Source: Sphingomonas azotifigens NBRC 15497 (lineage in GTDB: Bacteria; Pseudomonadota; Alphaproteobacteria; Sphingomonadales; Sphingomonadaceae). Taken from it: a stretch of 64,000 bases of DNA. The translations under genes were made by a program, and so were the position numbers. The stretch covers positions 62,001-126,000 of the forward strand of contig NZ_BCTR01000014.1 in assembly GCF_002091475.1 (NCBI RefSeq). The letters run 5' to 3'. Within the stretch, counting starts at the first letter, position 1. Each line of letters opens with the position of its first letter. Positions 33,294 through 43,794 of the stretch are shown here, piece after piece. Under the pieces are notes generated by a model. It was not told where the DNA came from and ran no database searches. It saw only the letters and a list, made by a program, of their open reading frames with translations.

Positions 33294-33677
33294 ATGTCCT
33301 ATCCGATCGATCCATTCGTCGCGCTTGCCCGAGCCCATGGCCAGCTCGCACTGCGCCTCGCGGAGATCACCCGCGCCGCCGGCCACGACTGGATCGCGGC
33401 GACCACCGAGGCGGGCCAATCCGCATTCGGGCAGGCCACCACCCCCCAGGGCGACGCGGCTGCGGGCAAGACCGCTTCCGCGCACGCCCACCTGACCGCA
33501 GTCACCGATACCTTGCGTGCCAAGGCCGAACAGCATGCCGCCGAGACCCGCGAGGCGCTGGCGGAATGGCAGGCGGCGTGGCGGGAAGCCTTCGCGCCCG
33601 ATGCCTGGCTCTCCATGCTCGAACGCGCCGTGACTATTCCCCCGGCCGCCCCTGCCGCGCCGGCCAAGCCGGCCTGA
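33294..33677 (+). CDS. Small phasin-like protein
   Basis: A 127-residue protein, mostly amphipathic helix, rich in Ala, with heptad-like stretches (AKAEQHAAETREALAEWQAA) and an Ala/Pro/Lys tail (PAAPAAPAKPA). Size, composition and position next to phaC and its regulator fit the phasins that coat PHA granules. Sequence identity to a named phasin is not claimed. The ATG at 33294 was chosen over an upstream in-frame codon because the helix-forming region begins after it. It diverges from the TetR gene. Confidence 0.65.
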   Translation: MSYPIDPFVALARAHGQLALRLAEITRAAGHDWIAATTEAGQSAFGQATTPQGDAAAGKTASAHAHLTAVTDTLRAKAEQHAAETREALAEWQAAWREAFAPDAWLSMLERAVTIPPAAPAAPAKPA

Positions 33678-33739
33678 CACATCCCCACCTCGACCCGCCC
33701 CGATGACGGGTCTCCCGCCCTCCAGCGGAAAGGGCAATC

Positions 33740-35200
33740 ATGGCCCAGCATGACATTGCTGCCCCAAGGCGATGGGCCTTGGCCTGCGTCGCCGCGCTGC
33801 CGATCCTCGCCGCCGGCTGTTCGTTCACCCCCGCGCCGGTCCACCCGGTGCCGCCGGTCCCGGCGCAGTATGCCGGGACCGATGCCGACGCGCCGTCGAT
33901 CGCCCGGATCGGCTGGCAGGATTTCTTCCGCGATCCCGAGCTGCGGCGGCTGATCGCCACCGCCCTCGATCAGAATCGCGACCTGCGCAGCGCCGCCGCG
34001 CGGGTGGACGAAGCGCGCGGCGCGTGGCGCATCGAAGGCGCGCCGCTCTACCCGAGCCTCGATGCCGCCGCCGGCGGCACCCGCGGCCGGGCACGACTGG
34101 ACCTGCCGAAGCTGGGTACGCTCGACTATGACGTGAAGCAGGTAACCGCCCAGCTCAGCGCTGGCTGGGAGATCGATTTCTGGGGCCGGCTGCACGCGCT
34201 CAACCAAGCCGCCCGCGACACCTATCTCGCCACCGAGGCGGCACGCCGCGCCGTGGCGACGGATCTGGTCGCCCAGGTCGCCAACGGCTATCTGCTCGAA
34301 CGCGAATATGGCGAACGGGTCGCGCTTGCCGCCCGCACGATCGAGACGCGCGAGCAATCGCTCCACATCCTGCAACGGCGCTATGACGTCGGCTCGGGCT
34401 CGCGGCTGGAGGTCACCCAGGCCGAAACATTGCTCGGCCAGGCCCAGGTCGCGATGGAAGCGCTGGTGCAGGACCGCGCGGTCAATCGCAACGCGCTGGC
34501 GCTGCTGGTCGGCCAGCCGGTGACGATCGCCGAAGGCCCGCTGGCGCTGGCCGCCACCGCCGCGCCGGTCGATCTGCCGGTGGGGCTGCCCTCGGAGCTC
34601 CTCGTCGACCGGCCGGATATCGTTGCCGCCGAATATCGGCTGCGCGCCGCCGAGGCGAATATCGGCGCGGCGCGGGCGGCCTTCCTGCCCAATATCGCGC
34701 TCACCGGCGCGTTCGGCTGGGCCAGTACCGATCTGGAAGGGCTGTTCGATCATGGCAGCCAGGTGTGGAGCTTCTCGCCGCAGATCCGGCTGCCGCTGTT
34801 CAATGCCGGCCGGCTGAAGGCCAATCTGGATGTCACGCGCGCGCGCCAGATCGGCGCGGTCGCCCAGTATGAAAAGGCGATCCAGGGCGCGTTCCGCGAC
34901 GTTTCCGACGCGCTGGTGCGCCGCCAGCAGCTCGCCCGCCAGATCAGCGCGACCGAAGCCGTGCGCGACACGCTGCGCGAACGCGCGCGGCTGGCACAGC
35001 TACGCTTCGACAATGGCCGATCGGCCTATCTCGAAGTGCTCGATGCGCAGCGCGCGCTGTTCGACACCGACCAGGCGCTGGTGCAGCTGCGCCGCGCCCA
35101 TCTCGCCAGCGGCGTGGCGCTCTACGCCGCGCTCGGCGGTGGCTTCGCCCCCGCCCTGCCCGCCCAGCACAACCCGCAATCGCAAGGGGAAGCACGATGA
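33740..35200 (+). CDS. NodT-family outer-membrane efflux lipoprotein
   Basis: A 486-residue TolC-like outer-membrane factor. The lipobox LAAGC gives lipidated Cys27, followed by FTPAPVHPVPPVP. The body shows the repeated OEP pattern (LNQAARDTYLATEAARRAV ... LRRRYDVGSGSRLEVTQAE-like segments) and ends at GGGFAP. It forms the trimeric exit duct of a tripartite pump. It is first in a four-gene operon, overlapping the adaptor gene by 4 nt (ATGA). Confidence 0.94.
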   Translation: MAQHDIAAPRRWALACVAALPILAAGCSFTPAPVHPVPPVPAQYAGTDADAPSIARIGWQDFFRDPELRRLIATALDQNRDLRSAAARVDEARGAWRIEGAPLYPSLDAAAGGTRGRARLDLPKLGTLDYDVKQVTAQLSAGWEIDFWGRLHALNQAARDTYLATEAARRAVATDLVAQVANGYLLEREYGERVALAARTIETREQSLHILQRRYDVGSGSRLEVTQAETLLGQAQVAMEALVQDRAVNRNALALLVGQPVTIAEGPLALAATAAPVDLPVGLPSELLVDRPDIVAAEYRLRAAEANIGAARAAFLPNIALTGAFGWASTDLEGLFDHGSQVWSFSPQIRLPLFNAGRLKANLDVTRARQIGAVAQYEKAIQGAFRDVSDALVRRQQLARQISATEAVRDTLRERARLAQLRFDNGRSAYLEVLDAQRALFDTDQALVQLRRAHLASGVALYAALGGGFAPALPAQHNPQSQGEAR

Positions 35201-36267
35201 AGATGCCCCGCAACCTGCCCATGATCGGCAGCATCGCCGCGTTGCTCGGCGGCGCCGCGTTGATCTGGTGGCTGTGGCTGCGCCCGGCCGACCTGCCGCC
35301 GGGCATCATCGCCGGCAATGGCCGGATCGAAGCCACCGAGATCGACGTCGCCGCCAAGGCGCCCGGCCGCATCCGCGACATCCTGGTCGACGAAGGCGCG
35401 TTCGTGAAGGCGGGCCAGGTCGTCGCCCATATGGATGTCGACACGCTGATCGCCCAGCGCGACCAGGCCAATGCCCAGCTCGCCCAGGCGCTCACCGCGA
35501 TCGAAACCGCGCAAAGCCAGGTCGCCCAGCGGCAGAGCGAACGCGCCGCGGCGGTGGCCTCGCTCCGCCAGCGCGAGGCGGATGCGGTCGCCGCGCGCAA
35601 GCGGCTCGGGCGCTCGGAAACGCTGGCTCGTGAAGGCGCCACGCCGGTACAGGAACGCGACGACGATGTCGCCCGGACCGAAGGCGCCAATGCCGCGGTC
35701 GAAGCCGCCCGCGCCCAGGTGGCGGCGGTCGATGCGGCGATCGGCACGGCGCGCAGCCAGGTGGTCGGCGCTCGCGCCAATGTCGATGCGGTGCGCGCTG
35801 CCATCGCCCGGATCGAAGCCGATATCCGCGACAGCGATCTGCGCGCGCCCACCGGCGGCCGTGTCCAGTATCGCGTCGCCCAGGCGGGCGAAGTCGTCGC
35901 CGGCGGCGGCCGCGTGCTCAACCTCGTCAATCTCGGCGATGTCTACATGACCTTCTTCCTGCCGGAGACGGCGGCCGGGCGGGTGGCGCTGGGCAGCGAC
36001 GTGCGCATCGTCCTCGATGCCGCCCCCGAATATGTCATCCCGGCGAAGGTCTCGTTCGTCGCCGATGTCGCGCAGTTCACGCCGAAGACGGTGGAAACCG
36101 ATAGCGAGCGCCGCAAGTTGATGTTCCGGGTGAAGGCGAGGATCGATCCGCAGCTGCTCGACAAGCACATCACCCAGGTGAAGACCGGCCTGCCGGGCAT
36201 GGCCTATGTGCGGATCGACTCCAACGCCGCATGGCCGGCCAAGCTCGCGGTGCGGGTCGGCCAATGA
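35197..36267 (+). CDS. HlyD-family periplasmic adaptor (YhiI-like)
   Basis: A 356-residue membrane-fusion protein. One N-terminal membrane anchor (about residues 8-29, [17 protein letters not shown]) is followed by a biotinyl-lipoyl half ([19 protein letters not shown]), a long coiled coil (about 85-205, rich in Gln/Ala/Glu/Arg) and a beta-barrel part ([20 protein letters not shown]). It links the ABC transporter in the inner membrane to the NodT-type duct. It overlaps both flanking genes by 4 nt. The order adaptor, double-ATPase, permease is that of E. coli yhiI-rbbA-yhhJ. Confidence 0.94.
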   Translation: MKMPRNLPMIGSIAALLGGAALIWWLWLRPADLPPGIIAGNGRIEATEIDVAAKAPGRIRDILVDEGAFVKAGQVVAHMDVDTLIAQRDQANAQLAQALTAIETAQSQVAQRQSERAAAVASLRQREADAVAARKRLGRSETLAREGATPVQERDDDVARTEGANAAVEAARAQVAAVDAAIGTARSQVVGARANVDAVRAAIARIEADIRDSDLRAPTGGRVQYRVAQAGEVVAGGGRVLNLVNLGDVYMTFFLPETAAGRVALGSDVRIVLDAAPEYVIPAKVSFVADVAQFTPKTVETDSERRKLMFRVKARIDPQLLDKHITQVKTGLPGMAYVRIDSNAAWPAKLAVRVGQ

Positions 36268-38999
36268 CCGCCGCCCTGGCCGCCCGGCTCACCGGGGTTC
36301 GCCTCTGCTATGGCGACACGGTCGCGCTCGACGATATCAGCCTGGACATTCCGGCCGGCGGCATGGTCGGGCTGATCGGCCCCGACGGGGTGGGCAAGTC
36401 GACCCTGTTCTCGCTGGTCGCCGGGGCCCGCGCGATCCAGCAGGGCCGGGTGGAAGTGCTGGGCGGCGACATGGCAGATCCCCGGCACCGCCAGGCCACC
36501 TGTCCGCGCATCGCCTATATGCCGCAGGGGCTCGGCAAGAACCTCTACCCCACCCTGTCGATCGACGAGAACCTCGCCTTTTTCGGCCGGCTGTTCGGCC
36601 AGGACGCGGCCGAGCGCGAACGGCGCATCGCCGAACTGACCGAAAGCACCGGCCTCGCGCCGTTCCGCAGCCGCCCGGCGGGCAAGCTCTCGGGCGGCAT
36701 GAAGCAGAAGCTGGGGCTGTGCTGCGCGCTGATCCACGATCCCGATTTTCTCCTGCTCGACGAACCGACTACCGGCGTCGACCCGCTGTCGCGTGCGCAG
36801 TTCTGGGACCTGATCGATCGCATCCGGGCCGAGCGGCCGCAGATGAGCGTGCTGGTCGCCACCGCCTATATGGAAGAGGCGTCGCGCTTTGACTGGCTGG
36901 TCGCGATGGATGCCGGGCGCATCCTCGCCACCGGCACCCCCACGGACCTCTATGCCCGCACCGGTACCCACGACCTCGAGCGTGCCTTCATCGCGCTGCT
37001 GCCCGAGGCGCGGCGACGCGGCCATCAGCCGGTAGTGATCCCGCCGCGCAGCACCGAGGCGGCCGAGGTCGCAATCGAGGCACGCGGGCTGACCAAGCGG
37101 TTCGGCGACTTCACTGCGGTCGACCAGGTCGATTTCCGCATCGAACGGGGCGAGATCTTCGGCTTTCTCGGCTCGAACGGCTGCGGCAAGTCGACGACGA
37201 TGAAGATGCTGACCGGGTTGCTCGACGCCGATGCCGGCGAGGCCTGGCTGTTCGGCCGCCCCCTCGGCCATAACGACATCGCCACCCGCCAACGCGTCGG
37301 CTATATGAGCCAGGCCTTCTCGCTCTATTCCGAACTGACCGTGCGGCAAAATCTCGATCTGCACGCCCGGCTGTTCCACGTCCCCGATGCCGAGGTGGAC
37401 GGCCGGGTGGCCGAAGTCGCGACGCGCTTCGGGCTGGATGCGATCATCGACATGCTGCCCGATGCCCTAGCGCTGGGCCAGCGCCAGCGGCTCAGCCTCG
37501 CCGTGGCGATGATCCACAAGCCGGAGATGCTGATCCTCGACGAACCGACCTCGGGCGTCGATCCGATCGCGCGCGACCAGTTCTGGCAGATCATGGCCGA
37601 TCTTTCGCGCAACGATCGCGTGACGATCTTCATCTCCACCCATTTCATGAACGAGGCGGAGCGCTGCGACCGCATCTCGCTGATGCACGCCGGCCGCGTG
37701 CTGGTGAGCGACACGCCGGCGGCCATCGCCGCCGCGCGCGGCAGTGCCAGCCTGGAAGCGGCGTTCATCGGCTATCTGCGCGAAGCCGCCGGCGCCGACA
37801 GCGAAGCGGCGCCGCCCCCGCCGGTTGCCGCCCCCCAGCCAAGCGCGGCCGGAAACGGTGCCGGTACATCCCGTTTCAGCCTGCGGCGGATGATGAGCTA
37901 TGTCCGCCGCGAGGCGCTGGAGCTGCGCCGCGATCCGATCCGCGCGACGCTGGCGCTGGTCGGCAGCGTGCTGCTGCTGTTCATCATGGGCTATGGCATC
38001 AGCCTCGATGTCGAGCATCTGCCCTTTGCCGTGCTCGATCGCGACGGCACCGCGCTCAGCCAGAATTACGCGCTCAACCTGTCCGGCTCGCGCTATTTCG
38101 TCGAACGGCCGCCGATCACCGACTATGCCCAGCTCGATCACCGGATGCGCGACGGCGACGTCACCGTCGCGGTGGAGATCCCGCCCGGTTTCGCGCAGCG
38201 GATCGAACATGGCATCCCGGTGCAGGTCGGCGTGTGGATCGACGGCGCCATGCCGCAGCGGGGCGAGACGGCGCAGGGCTATATCCAGTCGCTCCACGCC
38301 CAGTGGCTGGCGGAGACCGCGCTGCGCAAGCTGGGCCAGCGCCCCGCCGCCGGGCTGGTCGATATCGAGCTGCGCTACCGCTACAATCCCGATGTGCGCA
38401 GCCTGGTGGCGATCGCGCCGGCGGTGATCCCGGTGCTGCTGCTGCTGTTCCCGGCGATGCTCACCGCGCTCAGCGTGGTGCGCGAGAAGGAACTGGGATC
38501 GATCATCAATTTCTATGTCACCCCGGTGGGGCGGCTCGAATTCCTGCTCGGCAAGCAGCTGCCCTATGTCGGGCTGGCGATGCTCAACTATGCGCTGATG
38601 GTGGGGGTGGCGGTCACGATCTTCCGGGTGCCGCTGACCGGCAACCTGCTCGCGCTGACGCTGGCCGCCCTGCTCTATGCACTGTCGGCCACCGCGATCG
38701 GGCTGCTCTTCTCGATCTTCATGCGCAGCCAGATCGCGGCGATCTTCGCCACCGCCATCGGCACGATCCTCCCCGCCACCCAGTTTTCCGGACTGATCAA
38801 CCCGGTCTCCTCGCTGGTCGGGGCGGGCGCCGCGATCGGGCATGTGTTCCCCACCACCTATTTCGTCACCATCTGCCGGGGCGTCTTTTCCAAGGGTCTG
38901 GGCTTTGCCGATCTTACCCAGGACCTGCTGGCGCTGGCGGCGGCGGTGCCGGTGCTGCTCGGCCTGTGCGTCGTGCTGCTCAAGAAGCAGGAGCGTTGA
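36264..38999 (+). CDS. ABC transporter with two ATPase domains and a permease domain (RbbA-like)
   Basis: A 911-residue fusion. ATPase 1 (about 7-235) has Walker [10 protein letters not shown], signature LSGGMKQ and Walker [12 protein letters not shown]. ATPase 2 (about 272-505) has Walker [10 protein letters not shown] and Walker [12 protein letters not shown]; its signature is the degenerate [10 protein letters not shown] seen in RbbA/YhiH relatives. Residues about 545-911 form an ABC-2 permease with hydrophobic segments starting at [19 protein letters not shown]. The ATG at 36264 overlaps the adaptor stop. It probably pairs with the separate permease that follows. The exported compound is unknown. 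Confidence 0.95.
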   Translation: MTAALAARLTGVRLCYGDTVALDDISLDIPAGGMVGLIGPDGVGKSTLFSLVAGARAIQQGRVEVLGGDMADPRHRQATCPRIAYMPQGLGKNLYPTLSIDENLAFFGRLFGQDAAERERRIAELTESTGLAPFRSRPAGKLSGGMKQKLGLCCALIHDPDFLLLDEPTTGVDPLSRAQFWDLIDRIRAERPQMSVLVATAYMEEASRFDWLVAMDAGRILATGTPTDLYARTGTHDLERAFIALLPEARRRGHQPVVIPPRSTEAAEVAIEARGLTKRFGDFTAVDQVDFRIERGEIFGFLGSNGCGKSTTMKMLTGLLDADAGEAWLFGRPLGHNDIATRQRVGYMSQAFSLYSELTVRQNLDLHARLFHVPDAEVDGRVAEVATRFGLDAIIDMLPDALALGQRQRLSLAVAMIHKPEMLILDEPTSGVDPIARDQFWQIMADLSRNDRVTIFISTHFMNEAERCDRISLMHAGRVLVSDTPAAIAAARGSASLEAAFIGYLREAAGADSEAAPPPPVAAPQPSAAGNGAGTSRFSLRRMMSYVRREALELRRDPIRATLALVGSVLLLFIMGYGISLDVEHLPFAVLDRDGTALSQNYALNLSGSRYFVERPPITDYAQLDHRMRDGDVTVAVEIPPGFAQRIEHGIPVQVGVWIDGAMPQRGETAQGYIQSLHAQWLAETALRKLGQRPAAGLVDIELRYRYNPDVRSLVAIAPAVIPVLLLLFPAMLTALSVVREKELGSIINFYVTPVGRLEFLLGKQLPYVGLAMLNYALMVGVAVTIFRVPLTGNLLALTLAALLYALSATAIGLLFSIFMRSQIAAIFATAIGTILPATQFSGLINPVSSLVGAGAAIGHVFPTTYFVTICRGVFSKGLGFADLTQDLLALAAAVPVLLGLCVVLLKKQER

Positions 39000-39000
39000 G

Positions 39001-40125
39001 ATGCGGCACCTCGCCAACATCTATCGCCTGGGCATCAAGGAACTGCGCAGCCTGGTGCGCGATCCGATGATGCTGGTGCTGATCCTCTACGCCTTTTCGC
39101 TCGGCATCTGGGTCGCGGCGACCGGCCTGCCGGAAACGCTCTACCGCGCGCCGATCGCCATCGTCGACGAAGATCAGTCGCAGCTGTCGAACCGTATCGC
39201 CTCAGCCTTCTACCCGCCGCATTTTACGCCGCCGGCGATGGTCGGGCTCGATGCGGTCGACCATGGCATGGACATCGGCCGCTACACCTTCGCGCTCGAC
39301 CTGCCGCCCGACTTCGAGCGCGACCTGCTCGCCGGGCGCCGACCGACGGTGCAGCTCAATATCGACGCGACCAGCATGACTCAGGCCTTCACCGGCGGTG
39401 GCTATATCCAGCAGATCGTTCAGGCCGAGGCGCAGGAGTTCATGACGGGCACCCGCGCCACCCCGCCCCCGCCGGTCGACCTGGCGTTGCGGGTGCGCTT
39501 CAATCCCACGCTGGCGCGCAGCTGGTTCGGCGCGGTGATGGAGGTGATCAACAACGTCACCATGCTGTCGATCATCCTGACCGGCGCGGCGCTGATCCGC
39601 GAACGCGAGCACGGCACCGTCGAGCATCTGCTGGTGATGCCGGTGACGCCGTTCGAGATCATGGCGAGCAAGGTCTGGTCGATGGGGACGGTGGTGCTGG
39701 TCGCCTGTGCCTTTTCGCTGACGGTGATGGTGCAGGGCGTGCTGCAGATGCCGATCCAGGGATCGATCGTGCTGTTTCTTGCCGGTGCCGGGCTGCACCT
39801 GTTCGCCACCACCTCGATGGGCATCTTCATGGGCACGATCGCGCGTTCGATGCCGCAATTCGGATTGCTGATGATGCTGGTGCTGCTGCCGCTCGAGCTG
39901 CTCTCCGGCGGGCTGACCCCGCGCGAGAGCATGCCCGAGCTGGTGCAGACGTTGATGCTGATCGCGCCGACCACGCATTTCGTCCGCATGGCCCAGGCGA
40001 TCCTCTATCGCGGTGCCGGACTGGACGTGGTGTGGCCGCAGTTCCTGGCGATCATCGCGATCGGCAGCCTGTTCTTCGCGATCGCGCTCACCCGGTTCCG
40101 CAGCACGATCGGGGCCATGGCCTGA
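39001..40125 (+). CDS. ABC-2 type permease (YhhJ-like)
   Basis: A 374-residue inner-membrane permease. One N-terminal membrane helix (MLVLILYAFSLGIWVAA) is followed by a large extracytoplasmic domain and five C-terminal hydrophobic segments including VINNVTMLSIILTGAALIRE, the conserved EHGTVEHLLVMPVTP loop and LLMMLVLLPLELLSGG. It starts one base after the preceding stop. It completes the efflux operon. The 255 bp that follow to the sigma-factor gene contain nothing recognised. Confidence 0.94.
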   Translation: MRHLANIYRLGIKELRSLVRDPMMLVLILYAFSLGIWVAATGLPETLYRAPIAIVDEDQSQLSNRIASAFYPPHFTPPAMVGLDAVDHGMDIGRYTFALDLPPDFERDLLAGRRPTVQLNIDATSMTQAFTGGGYIQQIVQAEAQEFMTGTRATPPPPVDLALRVRFNPTLARSWFGAVMEVINNVTMLSIILTGAALIREREHGTVEHLLVMPVTPFEIMASKVWSMGTVVLVACAFSLTVMVQGVLQMPIQGSIVLFLAGAGLHLFATTSMGIFMGTIARSMPQFGLLMMLVLLPLELLSGGLTPRESMPELVQTLMLIAPTTHFVRMAQAILYRGAGLDVVWPQFLAIIAIGSLFFAIALTRFRSTIGAMA

Positions 40126-40380
40126 CCGCGGAACCGTCGCCCCGTCGTTCCGTCTTGGTGCCGGCTGCGGCCGTGCACGCACCGCCGCCCTCTCCAGCGA
40201 GGCCGCCATTCCCGACATCCTCATCGACCGGCTCGTCGGTCGCCTGCTGAACGCGCACGCAGGCCATGGCGTCTCGCGCGGGGATCGGGCAGACAGCGGG
40301 CGATGGCGTGGGGACGATCTTTGCGGGAGCGGGCGAGCACGTTCAGCCGTGCCCTGCATTTTCTGTGCGCGATCTGAAGC

Positions 40381-40914
40381 GTGGCAGCGCGGGGCGAGGA
40401 TCCGGATGCCGATCTGGTCGGCGCGGCAGTCGCGGGAGATCGGGCGGCGCTCGGGACACTGCTCGAGCGGCACTATGACCGGATCCACGCGCTCGCCTGG
40501 CAACTCACCGGTTCGCGCAGCGACGCGGAGGATATCGCGCAGGACGTGTGCTGCACGCTGGTCGGCCGGATTGGCAGCTTCCGCGGCGAGTCGCGCTTTT
40601 CGACCTGGCTGATCGGGATCACCTTCAACGCGTGCCGCGACGCGCGACGGCGCGGACGCGCCTTTCGCGGGATGACCGAGCGGCTTGCGATCCTCGCCGG
40701 GATCGGGCGCGGCGCGGACCATGGCGACGTGCACGATGCGATGTGGGTGCGCAGCGCCGTGATGAAACTGCCCGCAGCCTATCGCGACGCGGTGGTGCTG
40801 GTTGCCGGACAGGAGCTGACCCATGCCGAAGCCGCGGCGATACTGGGCGTGGCCGAAGCGACGGTTTCGTGGCGAATGCATGAGGCACGCCGGCGCCTGT
40901 CGGGCAAGACCTGA
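40381..40914 (+). CDS. ECF-type RNA polymerase sigma factor
   Basis: A 177-residue sigma-70-family factor with only regions 2 and 4. Region 2 is visible in residues about 25-85 ([42 protein letters not shown]) and region 4 in about 122-172 ([20 protein letters not shown] then [20 protein letters not shown]). The GTG at 40381 is the most upstream reasonable start, but its ribosome-binding site is weak. It is followed after 91 bp by a VWA lipoprotein gene and then a one-TM TPR protein, which could be its regulator. Confidence 0.9.
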   Translation: MAARGEDPDADLVGAAVAGDRAALGTLLERHYDRIHALAWQLTGSRSDAEDIAQDVCCTLVGRIGSFRGESRFSTWLIGITFNACRDARRRGRAFRGMTERLAILAGIGRGADHGDVHDAMWVRSAVMKLPAAYRDAVVLVAGQELTHAEAAAILGVAEATVSWRMHEARRRLSGKT

Positions 40915-41005
40915 AAAAAAGCGCAAGGGCGCCCAAGGATCGCACGCGATGCGGCGTCCAAGGAACAGGTGGCCGATGTGCCGCCCGTCCTTGGAGGAGA
41001 TTGCC

Positions 41006-42718
41006 ATGCCCCGCGCCCGCCCTGCCCCCGTTCCCTTCGTCCTCACCGCGATCGGCCTTCCCGCCCTGCTCGTCGCGTCCTGCGCCGACACGACGCGCCC
41101 AGCAGGCACCGAAGCGCACCCGGCCCCACCGCCGGTGACGGACATCGTCGTGAGCGGCAATCGCATCGCCGCACCGTCGGCAATGCCGGCACCGCCGCCC
41201 CCGCCGCCGGCACCGATCGCAATGGCGATGTCGCGGAACCGCGCGCCGGTGCTCGCCGAACTGCCGCCGTTCGCCGTCGCGGGTCGTGACCGCTTCACCG
41301 CCGTACAGCAGAACGCGTTCGAGCGCGTCGCCGATGCGCCCGTCTCCACCTTCTCGCTCGACGTCGACACCGCGTCCTACGCCTTCCTGCGCGCCTCGCT
41401 CGACCGCGGCGTGCTGCCGCCGCGCGATTCGGTGCGGACGGAGGAGATGGTCAATTACTTCCCGTACGACTACGCGCCCGCCCGCAGCACGGCGGAGCCC
41501 TTCAGCACCAACCTCGCCGTCTTCCCCAGCCCCTGGGCGCCCGGAAGGCTGATCGTCCGCATCGGCGTGCGCGGCTACGAGCTTACCCGGACCAGCCGGC
41601 CGCGCGCCAACCTCGTGTTCCTCATCGACACCTCGGGCTCGATGCAGATGCCCAACAAGCTGCCGCTGGTGAAGCAGTCGCTGCGCCTGCTGCTCGACAG
41701 CCTCGGCGAGGACGATCGGGTCGCGATCGTCGCCTATGCCGGGCAGGCGGGCACCGTGCTCGAACCGACGCCGGCCAGCGATCGGGGCCGCATCCTCGGC
41801 GCGCTCGACCAGCTGGAGGCCGGCGGCAGCACGGCAGGCGCGGAGGGCATCCGGCAGGCCTATGCGCTCGCCGAGCGCGACTTCGATTCCAAGGGCGTCA
41901 ACCGCGTGATCCTGGCGACCGACGGCGATTTCAACGTCGGCATCACCAGCCAGGACGAACTGAAGGGCTATATCGCGCGGGAGCGGACCAAGGGCATCTA
42001 CCTGTCGGTACTCGGCTTCGGCATGGGCAACTATAACGACGCGCTGATGCAGACGCTGGCGCAGAACGGCAATGGCGTCGCCGCGTATATCGACACGTTG
42101 AACGAGGCGCGCAAGACACTCGTCACGGAGGCGAGTTCGTCGCTGTTCCCGATCGCCAACGACGTGAAGGTGCAGGTGGAGTTCAACCCCGCCGCGATCG
42201 CCGAATATCGGCTCATCGGCTATGAGACGCGGATGCTGGCGCGCGAGGACTTCAACAACGACGCGGTCGATGCCGGCGACGTCGGCGCAGGGCGGACCGT
42301 GACCGCGCTCTACGAGGTGGTCCCCGTCGGCGGCCCGCAAACGGCCGATCCGCTGCGCTATGGCAAGCCGGAGGCCGCGCCGCGACAGGCGGCAAGCCCG
42401 GCGGAACTGGGCTTCGTCAAGATCCGCTACAAGCTGCCCAAGGCTTCCACGAGCCGGCTGATCGCGCAGCCGATCTCGGCCCGCGGCATCGCGCCCCGGT
42501 TCGAGGATGCGCCGGAGGATGCGCGCTTTGCCACCGCGGTGGCGGGCTTTGCCGAGCTGCTGCGCGGCGGCACCTATGCGGGGCACTTTGGCTATGGCGA
42601 CGTCGCACGGATTGCCGCGGGGGCACAGGGGCGTGATCCGTTCGGCTATCGCGCCGAATTCCTGGCCCTTGTCGGCAAGGCGGAACGCGCACAGGCCCTG
42701 CCGCCCCTGGTACGCTGA
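41006..42718 (+). CDS. VWA-domain lipoprotein (YfbK family)
   Basis: A 570-residue lipoprotein with lipobox LVASC (Cys26), a proline-rich linker, the N-terminal VWA_N-type region (DVDTASYAFLRASLDRG, then EEMVNYFPYDY), a von Willebrand A domain with MIDAS DTSGS near residue 210, and a YfbK-type C-terminal region (RDPFGYRAEFLALV at the end). VWA domains bind protein partners through a divalent metal. The ATG at 41006 follows TTGGAGGAG. The mature N-terminus carries VTDIVVSGNRIA, which resembles the start of TBDR plugs. It is linked to an ECF sigma factor, suggesting an envelope-related role. Confidence 0.9.
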   Translation: MPRARPAPVPFVLTAIGLPALLVASCADTTRPAGTEAHPAPPPVTDIVVSGNRIAAPSAMPAPPPPPPAPIAMAMSRNRAPVLAELPPFAVAGRDRFTAVQQNAFERVADAPVSTFSLDVDTASYAFLRASLDRGVLPPRDSVRTEEMVNYFPYDYAPARSTAEPFSTNLAVFPSPWAPGRLIVRIGVRGYELTRTSRPRANLVFLIDTSGSMQMPNKLPLVKQSLRLLLDSLGEDDRVAIVAYAGQAGTVLEPTPASDRGRILGALDQLEAGGSTAGAEGIRQAYALAERDFDSKGVNRVILATDGDFNVGITSQDELKGYIARERTKGIYLSVLGFGMGNYNDALMQTLAQNGNGVAAYIDTLNEARKTLVTEASSSLFPIANDVKVQVEFNPAAIAEYRLIGYETRMLAREDFNNDAVDAGDVGAGRTVTALYEVVPVGGPQTADPLRYGKPEAAPRQAASPAELGFVKIRYKLPKASTSRLIAQPISARGIAPRFEDAPEDARFATAVAGFAELLRGGTYAGHFGYGDVARIAAGAQGRDPFGYRAEFLALVGKAERAQALPPLVR

Positions 42719-42822
42719 CCGCGCGGCGCATGGCATTGCCGCTTCCGATGGAGGCGTCGATGCCGCTATAGCGGGGAGGATGGCACGCCCACCCTCCCCG
42801 CACCCGGCTGGCTGAGTTCGCG

Positions 42823-43785
42823 ATGGACGACGATCTCAAGCGCCATCTGCCCGATCCGCCGCCGCCGCGCCCGGCCGCACGGCGCGCGGCGCTGACGGCG
42901 GCGATGGCGCGCTTCGAGGGGGTAGCGGCAACACCCGCGCCGCAGCGCGCGCCGCCAAAGCGCAGCCGCTGGCTGCGCCCCGGATTCGTCGGCACGGCTG
43001 CCTCGATTGCGCTCGTCGCGGTGGTCAGTATCCCGATGGCGCTGCACCATCGCGACGTGCCGGGCGGGGTCGCACACCGGCCGCCAGCACCGGCCACGCA
43101 GCCGACGCGCGGGGTTCCCAGCGAGATGCCGCGACCGGAAGCGCCGAGCCGGCGCTCCGCCCCTGCCCCGGTGGCGGCGCCGCCGCCTGCCCCGGCCCGC
43201 CCCGCTGGCCCTGCAAGCGCGCCACCAGCGGTCTCTGCGCCGCCCGCCGCACCCGCATCGGTGGCCGAAGCTGCACCGCCGCCGCCGCCGCCACCACCCC
43301 CACCACCGCCCCCAGCACCCGTGGCACCTCCCCCGGTAGCGATGGCAGCCGCCCCGCCGATGGCGACGAGCGACATCGTCGTCACGGGCGCGCGGGTCGC
43401 CAGCCGCGACACCAGGGCACGCACGACCTGTCCGGAGAACCAGGGCTGCACGCCCGACCCAGAAGACCCGGCCGACCTCGCGCTACACGACGGTCTCGCA
43501 GCGCTGGAGAAGGGCGACACGCGCCTCGCGATCGCAACCTTCGATCGCGCGCTCGCCGTGCGTCCGACGCTCGCCCCCGCCTATCTCAACCGCGCGCTTG
43601 CCTATCGCATGCGCGGCGACCTCGCCCGCGCGGAAGCCGATATCGATCAGGCGCTTCGCTACGAGCGCTCCGCCCGCGCCTACCGCATCCGCAGCGAAAT
43701 CCGCGCGAGCCGCGGCAATGCGAAGGGCGCCCGCAAGGATAGCGAACGCGCCGACCGGATCGAAAGCGGTGAAGGAAGGCGGTAG
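42823..43785 (+). CDS. Membrane-anchored Pro-rich TPR protein, possible anti-sigma partner
   Basis: A 320-residue protein. A short cytoplasmic N-terminus (about 1-50) is followed by one membrane segment (FVGTAASIALVAVVSIPMAL), a Pro/Ala-rich stretch with a run of prolines near residues 150-165, a TSDIVVTGARVAS motif near 187-199, and two to three TPR-like helical repeats (about 218-310). The layout of a cytoplasmic tail, one TM and an external domain is like an anti-sigma factor, but no zinc-binding HxxxCxxC motif is present. Third gene after the ECF sigma factor. The function is not known. Confidence 0.75.
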   Translation: MDDDLKRHLPDPPPPRPAARRAALTAAMARFEGVAATPAPQRAPPKRSRWLRPGFVGTAASIALVAVVSIPMALHHRDVPGGVAHRPPAPATQPTRGVPSEMPRPEAPSRRSAPAPVAAPPPAPARPAGPASAPPAVSAPPAAPASVAEAAPPPPPPPPPPPPPAPVAPPPVAMAAAPPMATSDIVVTGARVASRDTRARTTCPENQGCTPDPEDPADLALHDGLAALEKGDTRLAIATFDRALAVRPTLAPAYLNRALAYRMRGDLARAEADIDQALRYERSARAYRIRSEIRASRGNAKGARKDSERADRIESGEGRR

Positions 43786-43794
43786 AGGCGGGTT

